DNA of 64,000 nucleotides from Notolepis coatsorum (GCA_963971535.1 OZ020589.1:81475184-81539183), one strand, 5' to 3'. Counted from the stretch's first letter, positions 11,206 to 23,004 are shown. Numbers and translations: made by a program. Notes: generated from the letters alone by a model not told the origin.

Positions 11206-12280
11206 GGTGTCAGGAGAACTGCCTCTCCCTGAACGTCAGCAAAACAAAAGAGATGATTGTGGACTTCAGGAGGTCGGGGGTCAAGGACTACAGCCCCCTC
11301 AGTATCGACGGGGCACCGGTTGAGAGAGTGAACAGTTTCAAGTACCTCGGAGCCCACATATCCGAGGACTTGACATGGACCACACACATTGACAGTGTTG
11401 TGAAGAAGGCACGACAACGCCTCTACTTCCTCAGGCGCCTAAGGAAGTTCCAAGTCAGTCAGAAGATCCTTAGGAACTTCTACTCATGTACAATAGAGAG
11501 CCTCCTGACCGGCAACATCACCTCCTGGTTTGGGAATAGCACTGCACAAGACCGTAGCAGACTACAAAGAGTGACACGTTCAGCCGAACGCACAATTGGA
11601 GGGGGGCTTCCCACCCTCCAGAACATTTACAACAAGCGGTGCAAGGGGAAGGCTAACAGAATTATTAAGGACTCGAGCCACCCGAACAACTGCCTCTTTG
11701 AACTGCTGCGGTCAGGCAAGTGATACCGAGTCTTAAGGCGAGCACAGAAAGACTCAGAAGAAGCTTCTATCCCCAGGCCATCAGGCTGCTAAACGAACAA
11801 TAATCACTATGCAACAACCATCAAATGCACACAGCACACACACCCACACGCACACACTCACTCAAACAAACAACACACTGCAGCACCCACTCTCCACACT
11901 TTAGATCACACAAACACACTTACACTTTATATTTATTGATAAAGGATTTGCACTACAACTCGTACACCTACTGTGAATTGTACCTAAATTGCACCTCGTC
12001 CCATTTCTCCATTTCTGCCTTGCACTATATAGTATTGTATATTAGTACACTGCACAGTATTGTATATTGTATGGTAACTACGTCTATTCTGCATCGAACA
12101 TTGTACATATGTCTAAACTGAACACTGTGACCTCATTTTTTTTACTCTAATTTTACTATGTTATTTTATTTCATACTTATCTTGTCTTGCACAGTCTCTG
12201 GAGCGCAACAGTAAGAAGCATTTTGTATAAAAGTATTCTGTACTTCTGTATGACAACTATTAAAGAAACTTGAAACTTGA
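11206..12280 (+). mobile_element. CR1/L2-like LINE, 5'-truncated, 3' end complete
   Basis: The 3' part of a reverse transcriptase ORF is followed by about 550 bases of 3' untranslated region ending in repeats of CTTGAAA. The same sequence occurs on the minus strand at 62,916-64,000. The 5' truncation is the usual outcome of LINE insertion. Confidence 0.82.
11253..11723 (+). pseudogene. C-terminal reverse transcriptase fragment (CR1/L2-like LINE)
   Basis: The 156 residues begin MIVDFRRSGVKDYSPLSIDG and continue FKYLGAHISEDLTWTTHI, ARQRLYFLRRLRKF and FYSCTIESLLTGNITSWFG. This is the thumb and connection region found after the YADD motif in fish CR1/L2-like LINEs. The catalytic part is missing. 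The frame stops at a TGA near 11723, although the following bases (to about 11,800) still resemble the family's last segment, so a further break is likely there. Confidence 0.82.
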
Positions 12281-12520
12281 GCAATGCTACTCTCTCCACC
12301 TTCAAAAAGAAAAAAGCAAGAGCACAACATATTTGTCTATTTACTATTATAATACAGTTAACCACTCTCTCCACCTATTCAAACAGAGCAAGAGCACAAT
12401 ACCATATTCACTTTACTGATGCACTACCCATCAACAGTTAAAATAGCCCTTACACAAACATTAAATAACAGACCTTTCATTATTACAAAACTACCTGGCT
12501 CACTGCCTGGCTGTTACAGT

Positions 12521-12974
12521 CATAGATATATATAGAACACTAGATAGCTTACCCGCGCTGCCGGTCAATGGAGAGCGACGTCACTGAACCGCCGCCATCT
12601 TGCTCGGGTCAGCCTTGAGTGAGAGTGAGTGAGCTGCACAGACAAAAATACTCATAACTTGCTGAAATATTGACGGATTTACAAACGGTTTGGTTTATTA
12701 CAAGCATTATTAACGTGGCTATGATTCAAGCGGGTTGTAAAAAAAAACCTTTAAAAAAAATCATTTTTATAAGTATGCAGTATCATAACTACATTTTTGA
12801 TGTTTATAGCAAACCAACCCGTTTGTAAATCCGTCAATATTTCAGCGAGTTATGAGTATTTTTGTTTGTGCAGCTCACTCACTCTCACTCAAGGCTGACT
12901 CGAGCAAGATGGCGGCGGTTCAGTGACGCTGGTGACTCCGCCTTAAGCTATCTAGTGTTCTATATATATCTATG
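12521..12974. mobile_element. Palindromic MITE, 454 bp, 8-bp TSD
   Basis: The ends are perfect inverted copies starting CATAGATATATATAGAACAC. The arms stay alike for about 160 bases on each side of an AT-rich centre. The 8 bases GTTACAGT flank both ends (12513-12520, 12975-12982), which points to hAT-type insertion. Each arm holds a copy of the YY1-like motif (AAGATGGCGGC on the right). There is no coding sequence. Confidence 0.88.
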
Positions 12975-13312
12975 GTTACAGTATTCTGCAGAGTGCCATC
13001 TGCCATTCCATTCGCCGCCTCCACTGTCAATCAGTTGTATCGCCTGGTCCCGCCTCCACCAATCAAAAGCGGCAGCATGGCTCCATTGTGTGTGTGTGAT
13101 CCGAGGGAGAGAGTCAGATAGTTCTCCAACTCTGTCGCAGACAGTGAAATCCTGGTTGTTCCCCACCCACCTAGGTTATCTAACTATCGCGCCGCCGCCA
13201 CAACTAGAAACAATGGCCTGGCAAAATTATAATTTTTATTTTTTTCTGTGCAGGCCAGGCCACCGGGAAAACTCCCGGTGCTCCCGATGGCCAGTCCTGG
13301 CCTGAGGGTATT

Positions 13313-14264
13313 AGATAGCAAGTATTAGGTGTATAATGTATAATACATTTATTTAAATAGTGATTTCATTGGATGTGCACTGTTAATTAATGCTTGTATA
13401 TCTAATTTTATGTTGTTATGTTTATGCTTATGTGTTTGTTTAAAAAATTATAAAAAAATAAAATATAAAAAAATTATAATAGTTTTTCATTCACAGGAAG
13501 TCACTAGTAACTACCTCTCAGGCCGGGGCGAGACATATCGCGCACAGCAGGGCATGCACTGGTTTTATCGCTGTATCCTTGCAGCCAATCAAATAGGTCA
13601 ACGCACGTAACGCACTGTGCGTTGAAATATGATGTAATATGATGGAAGCCGGGCGCGTTTTCAAGCGATCTATATCATCTAAGCAAGCAGCGTCTATACT
13701 TTCCGTAGCCGCATTTCTCGGAGACGCTCTCTGATTGGCCGACGTCAGTTTCTACACTGGTTAGGCTTAGTTACTCTTCGATGTTGGTTAAGGTTAGAGT
13801 TTGTTTTAGAGCATGACGGCAAGTTCTTTCGACAGTTAAGCTTAGGCACTCTTTCAAAGTTGGTTAAGGTTAGAGTTTGTCTTAGAGCAGGGCGATAGAA
13901 CGCCAGGTAGTTTGCAGGCTGTTCGATGCGGAAAGGGGCAAAGACACAGCTCATCACAGTACTTGTGTTGGTGTGCCTAACTTGGCTAACAAGAAGCTAT
14001 TTGGCTAGCTGGATGCAGTCTGGACAGTGGATATACATCAACAGTATGGGACTGTGGGACAGTGGCAGGGCCCGTGAGCGCATCGGCGCGGGCGAGAAAT
14101 CCGCTCTTCGCTCTAGACGGCTTGTTCCGCTCCGCTAATCGCTCATGTTGACCCCGCCCCCATGTCGCTCTCCGCTCGCTCACCGCTCACCTTGAATCGA
14201 GTGCTCCCCGGTCCCCGCTCCACATCGCTCGGCAGATTTTTATTTTATTTTTTTGGAGCATGAT
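13313..14264. other. No gene recognised; 74-bp direct duplication
   Basis: This is AT-rich sequence followed by a GC-rich part with CpGs at 14050-14230. A unit of about 74 bases is duplicated in tandem (13760-13833 and 13834-13905). Both copies share GGTTAAGGTTAGAGTTTG. The 70-residue open frame at 13926-14138 starts with a hydrophobic stretch but shows no family features and is not called. Confidence 0.5.
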
Positions 14265-14305
14265 GTAAATTTGCTTGATTTGACCAAACTACAACAGTCT
14301 ACACC

Positions 14306-14384
14306 CCCTGGTCCCCTTAACAATTGTTTGTATTGAGCCGTATTGTAATTGTACCCATTCTGCAATGTTAAATAACGTTGTTTA
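14306..14384 (+). repeat. Retroposon tail family T, copy 1 (diverged)
   Basis: It contains the family core TTAACAATTGTTTGTATTGA and CCCATTCTGCAATG. It is the most diverged of the seven copies found in this window and lacks the (TTCA)n end. Confidence 0.6.
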
Positions 14385-15013
14385 TAGCTCTACTAAGCGA
14401 TGATAGCTAGCCTAGCCACAATGCTATGGTCGCTGCCATTAACGTTAGCATGTAAGCTAACGACAACAACAATGGCGTCATATACTTTTGTGATGTGAGT
14501 GACGGTTCACCCTTCTCATTGGTTGAAAATGGCCTTCATGTTTGTACATCGCCATCTGTTGCTTTGGCATTGTACTACATGTATATTACATCAGTGTTAA
14601 ACCACTGTGAGCGGGTGACGCATAATGAATGAATGAATGAATGGTAACTTGTTTAAAATGACAAGATATATATATATGTGTTCCAGTGGAGGCTGCTGAC
14701 CAAATTTTTAGGTGAAGCACAAATTATTATATTATATTATATATTAAATTATATTTTTTAAACATCCCCAACGCTGCAACACCCCCATTCCTCCCAGGTG
14801 TCAGGCTCCTCATTCGCTTCCATTCATTTTGGGGACCATGTTTAAATATCATACTTCTGAAGTATAAACAAACTATATTGCTGTGACGATTTCAATAACA
14901 CAGACCATTCTTAGAGTCAATGGTATGCAAAACTGTACATTGGAATATCTAACATGTATTTACCACCTTCCTCTGCACAAGGCCACAGATGGGTTTTATG
15001 TAACACGAGGACA

Positions 15014-15110
15014 ATGAATGAATGAATGAATGAATGAATGAATGAATGAATGAATGAATGAATGAATGAATGAATGAATGAATGAATGAATGAATGAATG
15101 AATGAATGAT
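15014..15110 (+). repeat. (AATG)n microsatellite, about 24 units
   Basis: This is an uninterrupted run of AATG. It joins directly to the tail of family T copy 2, so it probably grew from the (TTCA)n end of that retroposon. Confidence 0.95.
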
Positions 15111-15225
15111 GAATGAAAACTTTATTTAACAGATTGCAGAATGGGTACAATACAGTACGGTTCAATACACACAATTGTTAAGGGGATGCAGACCAGAGAA
15201 AGACTTTCGTCTTGTTTACATCAAT
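15111..15225 (-). repeat. Retroposon tail family T, copy 2
   Basis: Read on the minus strand it runs GTAAACAAGACGAAAGTCTT, then CTGGTCTGCATCCCCTTAAC and TGCAATCTGTTAAATAAAGT. It ends in the (TTCA)n tract. AATAAA is placed as a polyadenylation signal. Confidence 0.8.
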
Positions 15226-15540
15226 TCAGTGCCACATACACACAGTCCTCATATCCATCCTAGTTACACACAGTCATCATTATCCCTCCCATACAATACG
15301 CACAACACAACAGACTAACTCGTCTTGTTCAATACTTGTTTATGAGTTTTAAGAGACAGCACTGTAATCTCTCTCAACCAAAGCTCTACTAGTTAACAAA
15401 GATCTCCACCTTGCTATCTGAAACACTGACACCATCATCAACCTAATAATATCAACCTGATAATATTGAAACATTATCAATATAACGTTAGCTACCAACT
15501 TTAGCAGGGCTCCTAATAACACAAGATACATTTCACTATG

Positions 15541-15681
15541 AATTGAAAATGGGGGACCCTGATGTAAACAAGACGAAAGTCTTTATCTGGTCTGCATCTC
15601 CTTAATAATTATGTGTATTGAGCCGTACTGTATATTGTACCCATTCTGCAATCTGTTAAATAAAGTTTTCATTCATTCATG
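15541..15681 (+). repeat. Retroposon tail family T, copy 3
   Basis: It has the same core as copy 2 on the plus strand, starting near GAATTGAAAATGGGGGACC and ending TTTTCATTCATTCAT. The tail is only about three units long here. Confidence 0.8.
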
Positions 15682-16780
15682 CCTTTTGAAAAGTGACATG
15701 GTCGATGTAGGAGTTATGATGCGGTTTCAATTCGGTTACAGTAACGTTACACAAACTGACATTCTAAAGCCAAGAAGACACGACTTACCCATATCGTTGA
15801 ATAGTGCAGCTTCTCCATGTGACGAGTCCGACTCGAGCCGCTTGCATTAATCCCATGGAAAATGTAAACAATAGTGCATCGCGAGCCAGCTTGTTGCATC
15901 AAATTGATGTTTGGCTTTTGTCTCCCGAGTGACGTTAGAACTACTACACTTCGGCTGCGTCCAGGCTAAGCACTGCAGGCTTTCGTTTTACAACGACTGA
16001 GATAAAAAAAAATATATATCATCAAACGATGCACAATGGAGAGGCATTGTTGTTATTGATATCATCTTCATCAATGTCATCAGCCCTGTTTAGACATTCA
16101 CAAGACTTGCGTAACGACAAGTTATCTTCCTGAGATAAAAATTATTTTGAAAACAAGCTCGCTGCAGAGCCACAGTACGGCACAAGAGAAACCATTATCT
16201 GATTGGGCCACAAGGCTGTCAATCATGCTACCTGCAGAGCCACAGAACAGCCAAAGAGAAACCATTAGCTGATTGGTGGATTGAATGATTGACAGCCTTG
16301 TTATCCATTCAATGGCAAGAGTTTAACTGCACAGACCGTGCTTAGATGAAGTTAATAGCCTATTTTGATTCGCTGTTATTTATTATTTATTAACAATGGG
16401 TCACACCTGTGAAGTTTTCTTCACGAATAATTACTGCAGGCAATACTGCAGTGCAGGCCTGCTCAGAGCTGTCAATTTTGTCCATTTTTTGAAGAAAAAA
16501 AAATTCACTGGCATTTTTTTACAGAGGAAAACATTTATAATAAAAAAATAATAATAATAAAAAAAAATATATATATATATATATAGGTATATGTAAATTA
16601 ATAATAATTATGAATTATGAGTGAATTTGTATTTCACGTGTTGTCATAGAGAAACTTCCACTGATGTGTTCATTATCTGATTGATCATATGTGTACTAGT
16701 GTAGTATGAATGAACTCAACTTAACGTTGGAAACGGGGTAACGTTATGTCGAGACTCGAGTCAGTATTCTCTTGGTCAGC
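15682..16780. other. No gene recognised
   Basis: This is mixed repeat-like DNA. Two similar segments (about 16160-16210 and 16230-16275) share GAGAAACCATTA. GGCTGTCAATCAT at 16212 is matched by the inverted ATGATTGACAGCC at 16295. AT-rich low-complexity DNA lies at 16540-16600. Confidence 0.5.
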
Positions 16781-16790
16781 TGTCCGCTGC

Positions 16791-16818
16791 CCCCCCCCCC
16801 CCCCCTTCACCCCCCCCC
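16791..16818 (+). repeat. Poly-C tracts
   Basis: Two C runs are separated by TTCA. Length calls in such runs are unreliable. Confidence 0.8.
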
Positions 16819-16857
16819 GCGCCCACCCAAATGTAGCTCACACCGGCCGCCACTGAG

Positions 16858-16946
16858 TACTGTCTATCTGTATGTCATGTATGTCATATATGTTACGATG
16901 AATTGAATCTGCAATCTGTTAATACAGTTTTCAATCAATCAATGTA
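16858..16946 (+). repeat. Retroposon tail family T, copy 4 (internally shortened)
   Basis: It starts with ACTGTCTATCTGTATGTCAT, as in the inverse of copy 5. It jumps to CTGCAATCTGTTAATACAGT and ends in CAATCAATCAAT. Confidence 0.65.
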
Positions 16947-16954
16947 TACCATAG

Positions 16955-17192
16955 TGTCTTTATACCTTCATCACTGTACATATTAATACTACAACATACA
17001 TCTGATTAGCACTATTACTCAGTAGTACTAATTTATATATTTTATACCCAGTAGGCCCTACATTGTATATTACTATTGCACTTTACTGTTACATTTGCAC
17101 TCTGGTTGGATGCCAAACGTCTTTTCATTGTACTGTACTTGTGCTGTATAATGACAATATATTTGAATCTAATTTATTCTAATAGACTGTCG
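16955..17192 (+). repeat. LINE 3' untranslated tail
   Basis: The stretch ends with GTGCTGTATAATGACAATAT and TTGAATCTAATTTATTCTAA. This resembles the 3' end of vertebrate LINEs with an (CTAAT)n-type tail. No coding sequence remains. Confidence 0.5.
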
Positions 17193-17296
17193 TATCACAC
17201 TCTGGATGCTTTAGAGAGACACATTTAGCATGTGAGAGAATGGATGGGAGAGGGTGAGAGTGTGTGTGTGAGAGATAATGGATGGGGGATACCACT

Positions 17297-17527
17297 TCAT
17301 TCCTCGTGGGGGTCTCTTGCATCGGCAAGGGACTTGTTGTACATATAGGTTGCAGACCTCACATTTCTCAACACTGTCTGAGAAGGAGTGTATTTGTGAG
17401 CTTGACCACTGTAATTGATTTTGTATGACAGTAAAGCACAAACAGTACTGTTTTCTGTAACAATCTTTTTCACCATACTAAATACCCTTTCAGAGCTGGC
17501 ATTGCTGTGTGGAATGCATAATAAAGC
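17297..17527 (-). pseudogene. hAT transposase, C-terminal dimerisation fragment
   Basis: The minus-strand frame reads LCIPHSNASSERVFSMVKKI and then CALLSYKINYSGQAHKYTPS. HSNASSERVFS is the signature of the hAT C-terminal dimerisation region. The upstream part of the same transposase appears to lie at 24,640-24,900 on the same strand. The gap is explained by a family T retroposon and the DIRS element inserted between them. Only a fragment is left, with no terminal repeats identified for this hAT. Confidence 0.8.
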
Positions 17528-17532
17528 CTTCA

Positions 17533-17925
17533 TTGATTGATTGATTGAAAATTGTATTAACAGATTGCAGAATTGGTACAATACAGTACAGCTCAATACA
17601 CACAATTGTTAAGGGGATGCAGACCATAGAAAGACTTTCGTCTTGTTTACATCATGGTCCCCCATTTTCAATTCATCATAACATATATGACATACATGAC
17701 ATACAGATAGACAGTAGGCCTACTGCTACATCTAGACATTTATGACATACCAGATATACAAATACAGTACTGTTTGTGATACAAAAATGGTCTAAAAAAG
17801 AGAGTATATACATTTGAGGGGGAAGAATCTTCATAGGTCTCGTCAGCTCACTGAACCTCAAGTCCTTGCCTAGAAGGCCCCACAATCTGTAAATTATGTC
17901 TTCTTGGGGGAGTTTTAAAAAGTGT
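17533..17925 (-). repeat. Retroposon tail family T, copy 5 (longest)
   Basis: On the minus strand it ends in TTTTCAATCAATCAAT. Upstream of the shared core it extends about 250 bases further than the other copies. That extra part is partly shared with the copy near 55,200-55,360 (ATACATTTGAGGGGGA). It may be the 3' region of a longer LINE. Confidence 0.7.
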
Positions 17926-17936
17926 TAACTGGAAAC

Positions 17937-18290
17937 GTAAGGTTGTGTATATAACCTAGTTATATGAGTACTGGCTGAGCGTCCCGCTCTTAAGCCTATC
18001 GAGATATACTTCATCCCATGTACCTACTGTACTCCACTAACGAAAAACGAATACGCCCACACCTGCCGGGTCCCGCCCCTATGGAGGTGTAGCCTATAAG
18101 ACACTAGGCATGGTCACCAAACACTCTTCCTCGCCAAAAAACCAGTTTCCAGGAAAAGATTCCTCAAAAAAGGGGACTCAGGGCCGCTAAGAGCGGGACG
18201 CTCAGCCAGTACTCATATAACTAGGTTATATACATAACCTTACGTTATATTATCGTACTTGGCCGCTCTTAAGCCTATCGAGATATGGGG
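17937..18290 (-). repeat. DIRS terminal repeat and internal complementary region
   Basis: The outer repeat includes CTCTTAAGCCTATCGAGATA. The inner part (18186-18245) is the inverse of 17937-18000. It continues with the sequence found at the opposite end of the element (GTTATATTATCGTACTTGGC). Confidence 0.82.
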
Positions 18291-18479
18291 TAGAGCGGAC
18301 GCGAGGCCCAACAAATGTAACCCCTGAGGACCCGTAAGCCCACATCCTTCCTAATGAAGGGGGGGCGCAGTCAACTCCACCTGAGTGCGAGCAAGAGGGA
18401 ACTAGAACCCCTTGAACACACAGCACAGGAGGAACCACATATAACCTAACACACTGTGGCCCATACCCACACACTCCTG

Positions 18480-19016
18480 CTACCCTACCAAAGGACGGGA
18501 AGCAGAAAAGGCCACAGACCCCAGAACCGCCTGGGAGACAGAACCCCTGGTCATGTCCATGAGATAAAACCTTACAAAGGGGCCCGGGAAGGACCATGAA
18601 GCTGCAGCACAGATGTCCTCCACCGAGGCCCCACCCAGCAGAGCGGCAGAGGCAGCCACCCCATCGAACTCACTAGTGTGAGGGGGCGGACGAAACGCCT
18701 GAACCACAATATCCCTGGAGCGGAAGGAACTCGGGATATTCTTAGGCACGAAAGCAGGATTAGGCTGCAGAGTGGCACCGCAATCGGAACGAAAAGACAG
18801 GCACTCTGGACGTACCGAAAGAGCACAGAGCTCACCCACACGTTTAGCGGAGGTGACAGCCAGCAAGAAGGCGGTCTTGAAAGACAGCTGTCCCAACGGC
18901 GCTTGCTCAAGTGGCTCAAACGGGGCCAAGGACAACCGACCGAGGACCAATTGAAGATCCCAACTCGGAGCCAAAGAGCGTTGCACAGGCTTAACGCGTG
19001 GAGGGAGCATGCGCAT
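18480..19016 (-). pseudogene. DIRS tyrosine recombinase region (fossil)
   Basis: The region reads KTAFLLAVTSAKRVGELCAL, the helix with the first catalytic arginine (AKRVGEL) typical of DIRS recombinases. It continues with FRPPPHTSEFDGV and ICAAASWSFPGPFVRFYLMD, the C-terminal part with the tyrosine region (FVRFYLMD). In live elements this enzyme inserts the circular DNA copy. It is part of the broken DIRS element. Confidence 0.75.
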
Positions 19017-19461
19017 TCCGGATGGTATTAACCACAGAAGGGTCCATCCTCTCCAGACCTACCTCCCACCAGCCACACCGACAGGCGTTGGCACAACACC
19101 GGGTACTGGAACAGCGACCCGTGTTGCTGAGAGAGGGCCGTCGCCGACCAAGGAATAACCCAAGGCGGAGCGACGAGTAGCTGGATCAAGACCGGAAACC
19201 ACACTGCCGTGCCACGGTCCGGCGTGACCAGGATCACCGTCCTGCGCTCCCTCCGTATCCGCTCCAACAGCTGACCCAACAGCTGTACAGGAGGAAAGGC
19301 GTACAGAAGACCGGGCGGCCATGGAAAGATCGAGAAGGCATCCACCCCCAACGGGGGATGATCTGCTCGACTGACCGAGAACCACAAGGGGCACTTGTGA
19401 GAGCGTCGGCTCGCAAACAGATCTACCGAGGCCTCCCCGAAACGATCCCAGATCTGTCTGA

Positions 19462-20841
19462 CTATGTCGGGGCAGACTTCCCACTCGTCGTAACGAGGAC
19501 CGCCCGAGACATCATATCCGCGCCCACATTCTCTGCACCAGGGATGTGGAGCGCCCTCAGACTGCGCAGCCTGCGAGATGCCCATAGCCAAAGTTCGACC
19601 GCCGCCCGGTGCAGGCGGATGGAACGAGTCCCACCCTGCCTGTTGATATACGCCACTGCCGTCATACTGTCTGTCCTGACCAAAACGTGCTCGCCTACCA
19701 CCAGGTGGTCGAACCGTTTGAGGACCAGGAGGACCGCCTTCAATTCCAACACATTGATGTGCGGGGTAGACGGGCCAGCACGGATCTTCGTCCAGCTGCC
19801 CCCCACTGCGTGGGTCCGACACGTCCCTCCCCAACCCGTGAGAGAGGCGTCGGTGAAGACCGTGACGTGTGAGCACCTGCTGCCCATGGGGACCCCAATG
19901 GTGAGGATACCCAGCCTCCTCCAATGGGCGAGATCTCCCCATATCGACAAAGGAACCGTCAACCGTTTCCATTTGTCCCTCACCGGATCTATTCCCATAG
20001 AGAAAAACCACCTCTGTATCCTCCTCATGAAGAGGAGGCCAAGAGGAACCACCGTGTGAGCAGATACCATCATACCGAGAAGGCGCATCACTTGCAGCGC
20101 CGTGACCGTCCCTCCCAGACGGAAACCACAGAGCGTGCGAAGGATAGACACCCGCTGCTGCTCCGAGAGGGTTACAATCATGGGCCTTGACCTCAACGTC
20201 AAGCCCAAGTACTCCACCTGTTGACTGGGAAGAGGCGTACTCTTCTTCCAGTTCACAGCAAAACCCAGCCTGGTGAGGAATTCCACCACCAGCCTGGTAT
20301 GAGACCTGGCAACCTCCTCCGAACGACTGAGGAGTAGAATGTCGTCGAGATAGAACAGAACCCGTATTCCCCGACGACGTAAAGGCTCCAGCGCAGTCGC
20401 TACGCACGTGGTGAATGTGCGGGGAGCCAGAGAATAGCCGAACGGCAACCTCTGGTACTCGTACGCTAGTATAGGTCTGACCCCCCCCCCCGTTTTCTTG
20501 GGCACCAGAAAATAACGGGAGTAGACGCCTGACATCGCGTCCTCTCTCAGGACCACAACTACGGCCTGCTTCGCCAACAGAGATTGGATCTCGTCGGCCA
20601 GGGCTGTCACTGCTTCTGACCCTGACAATAGGGTCAGCACCAAACCTGAGAACGGAGGTTGGGGTTGCGCGAACTGCAACACAAGCCCCTCCTTCAACGT
20701 TCTCTCTATCCACCCCCCCAAACGGCATTCTTGTCGCCATATGTGAAAATAATCCCACAGCGCACCCGCCGTCAACTGACGCTGGGCCGCAAGGAACAGT
20801 AGATAGTTGGCCCGGTCCCTCCCGCTGTGCGACGCACCCAA
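19462..20841 (-). pseudogene. DIRS reverse transcriptase and RNase H region (fossil)
   Basis: The 459-residue frame includes SRYFLVPKKTGGGVRPILAY, YQRLPFGYSLAPRTFTTCV and VLFYLDDILLLS, the RT catalytic YLDD. Next is VEYLGLTLRS. The RNase H part has HVTVFTDASLTGWGG, INVLELKAVLLVL and VRTDSMTAVAYINRQGG. HIPGAENVGADMMSR closes it. Order and wording match DIRS1-like elements rather than Gypsy or LINE RTs. The segment is well preserved, but the element as a whole is broken. Confidence 0.88.
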
Positions 20842-21897
20842 GGGGGGACCCCGACAGAAAGGGCCGGTTTGATACGGGAGAAGCTGTCATCAAACTGGTT
20901 GACACACACACCCCCCCTGAACACCCCTCTAGCGCATGCTGAGGAGTTGTTCTACAGCTAGACATGCAAGGCATGAGAACCCCATGGGCTCCTACACGCC
21001 GAAGCCCTGCAGTGATATTGCTATCACCCAAATCACGCTCGCCTCTTCTTTGCAGACCACTGCCGCTCTCACAGGAGTGGGAGGCATCAGCGCGATACCC
21101 CGCCTGGCGAAGGCAAGGCCGGGGTAACCCTTGCTGTGCATTCAACAGAAGAGGCCTCGAGTCCCCCTGCTGACCACTGTAGCTAGTGTCAGCCGTAACA
21201 CCAGGCTCCCCCATCACACACTGTGTGGTGCAGGAGCCACGCGACAGCACAACATTCTCACGGACAGACCCAGGCTCAGCCATCAACTGGGTGTCAGCCC
21301 CTGTCCCCATGAGAAGTGAAGAATGGGGCCGCATGCGCTTCAAAGAAGGTTCGCGGCCTGCAGCCAAATGAAAACGATCAGAGCCCCGCTTCCGTGGGTA
21401 ACAGAGAGAGGATTGAACAGGGAGCGGGCTGCTCGCGGCAGAATGACAACGGCTTGTTTTATCCAAGTCGCATACACCCAAAATGGCCGATCCCTCGGCC
21501 GCCAAGGCTGTCGGCCTTGTGGATCCCTGTTGACTCTCCGCCCAGGGCGCGTGAATATTAAAGGCAACTAACTTGTGTTCAGCTTTTCGTTCAGCGTTTC
21601 TCTGATTGGCCACACGGCCACATGACCGCCCTAGCACACGCCCTTTTCCGCTGAGAGACGCGGCAGAAGCGCTGGTCGAACCAACGCGCTGGTCGAACCA
21701 GTTCAGACAGAGGTGTTTATTTATATTAATAAACATATCTACTAGAAACTCTGGTGTTCTGTTGTGTGACTGTACTAAACTCTTCCACCACATGACCGAC
21801 ATTTGACATACAGTACACCTCCTATCTATGTTGGGATTATGTTTGGTCATGACAAAACAATAAAAATCGCTACCGTTAGTAACGCTGCCACCACCCA

Positions 21898-22073
21898 CTT
21901 CAATGACAGAGCTCTCATATTTGCGAATGCATAAACTATATCTTAAATTATGGCGATGTGTCTAATATGGCTGTCGCGAAGTCATTGATAAGCGACAGCC
22001 ATATTAGACACATAGCCATAATTTAAGATATAGTTTATGCATTCGCAAAATATGAGAGCGCTGTCATTGAAGG
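21898..22073. repeat. Near-perfect palindrome, about 176 bp
   Basis: The arms (CTTCAATGACAGAGCTCTCA on the left) pair around a loop of about 14 bases at 21980. A degraded second copy of the inner half is at 22243-22370, including the same GACAGCCATATTA core. Confidence 0.85.
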
Positions 22074-22104
22074 GCTTCCTACAACGGAGCGCTGCTGCTG
22101 CTGG

Positions 22105-22675
22105 AGCTGAACCGAGTCAAGCCGCGGGCGGCGCACGGAAGCCGGGGATAAACCACCGCGTCGCCCCGCTGGCGCTTCAGCAGCCTCCACGGGCGAAATA
22201 ACATATAACGTTACAGTGTACAGTTCCACACTGATGTACAGTGAGTGTCTAATATGGCTGTCACGAAGTCATTGATAAGAGACAGCCATATTAAACACAT
22301 AGCCATAATTTAAGATATAGTTTATGCATTTGCAAAATATGAGAGCGCTGTCATTGAAGGGCTTCTACAACGGATATGTGGTTTATGACGTTAATTAATA
22401 ATAAACACTGTTAGGACTATCTGACTCTTACTAATAAACACTGTTAGGACTATAAACACTGTGCGCGTGCGGACTATCTGACTCTTAATAATAAACACTG
22501 TTAGGACTATCGATTCACGCGTCACTACTGTAACTAGAAACTCTGCTGGGTGTCACTGTACATCAGTGTGGAACTGTACGCTGTAACGTTATATGTTATT
22601 TCGCCCATGGAGGCTGCTGAAGCGCCAGCGGGGCGATGCGGTGGTTTATCCCCGGCTTCCGTGCGCCGCTGCTGC
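22105..22675. repeat. Inverted repeat pair of about 130 bp
   Basis: 22105-22246 and 22549-22675 are inverse copies. Both include CCCCGCTGGCGCTTCAGCAG or its complement and the TAACGTTA motif. They enclose the degraded palindrome copy and a short tandem repeat of AATAAACACTGTTAGGACTA (22398-22515). Confidence 0.8.
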
Positions 22676-23004
22676 GTCAAGCCACACAATTATGTCTGTA
22701 TTTGATTATGGTGAAATTATGTACATGCATGCCTCTCCCTCTGAAAGCCCATCCACGCTGTGTATCATAGAGACATAGAGCACAGGGTTTTATCACTGGA
22801 GATATATTTCTCACTCACCATTGTATTTTGCGCCATCTGACAATATCATAATGATGTGTTTTCTATATTATATCCACAATCATTCATCTAAAAAATTGAT
22901 GTACAGTGACGAGTGAATCTGGTAGTTGGTTGTTAAAAACGCGAAACATAATAATCAGTCAGCAGCGCTCCACTGCTACCGCAGCTGAACACAAGTTGGT
23001 TGGT

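Larger units (their letters stand above)
10949..13304. mobile_element. hAT-type element with perfect 8-bp TSD, carrying nested insertions
   Basis: The left end reads CAGGGCTGGACTGG. The right end, read on the other strand, is CAGGCCAGGACTGGCC. The 8 bases AGGGTATT lie directly outside both ends (10941-10948 and 13305-13312). Both features are hAT hallmarks. No transposase was recognised inside. Instead it holds a CR1/L2-like LINE fragment (about 11206-12280) and a palindromic MITE (12521-12974). It is therefore older than both. Confidence 0.85.
14684..16855. mobile_element. Possible hAT element with nested repeats
   Basis: The left end reads CAGTGGAGGCTGCTGA. The right end is GGCCGCCACTG, giving hAT-like termini often seen in fish. 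The flanking 8 bases do not match, so the two ends may come from different copies. Inside are two family T copies, a long (AATG)n tract, a pair of diverged repeats at 16150-16310 and AT-rich DNA. No transposase was seen. Confidence 0.35.

Noticed and set aside
13926-14138. 70-residue frame with a hydrophobic start
   Set aside because: It could pass for a signal peptide, but there is no splice context or recognisable domain, and the DNA around it is repeat-like.
14684-16855. A single confident hAT element
   Set aside because: The ends look right, but the 8-bp flanks do not match, so it is kept only as a possible element.
19028-21898. 956-residue minus-strand open frame
   Set aside because: Most of it is a different frame over the DIRS reverse transcriptase region and its start lies in a palindrome. 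It is not treated as one protein.
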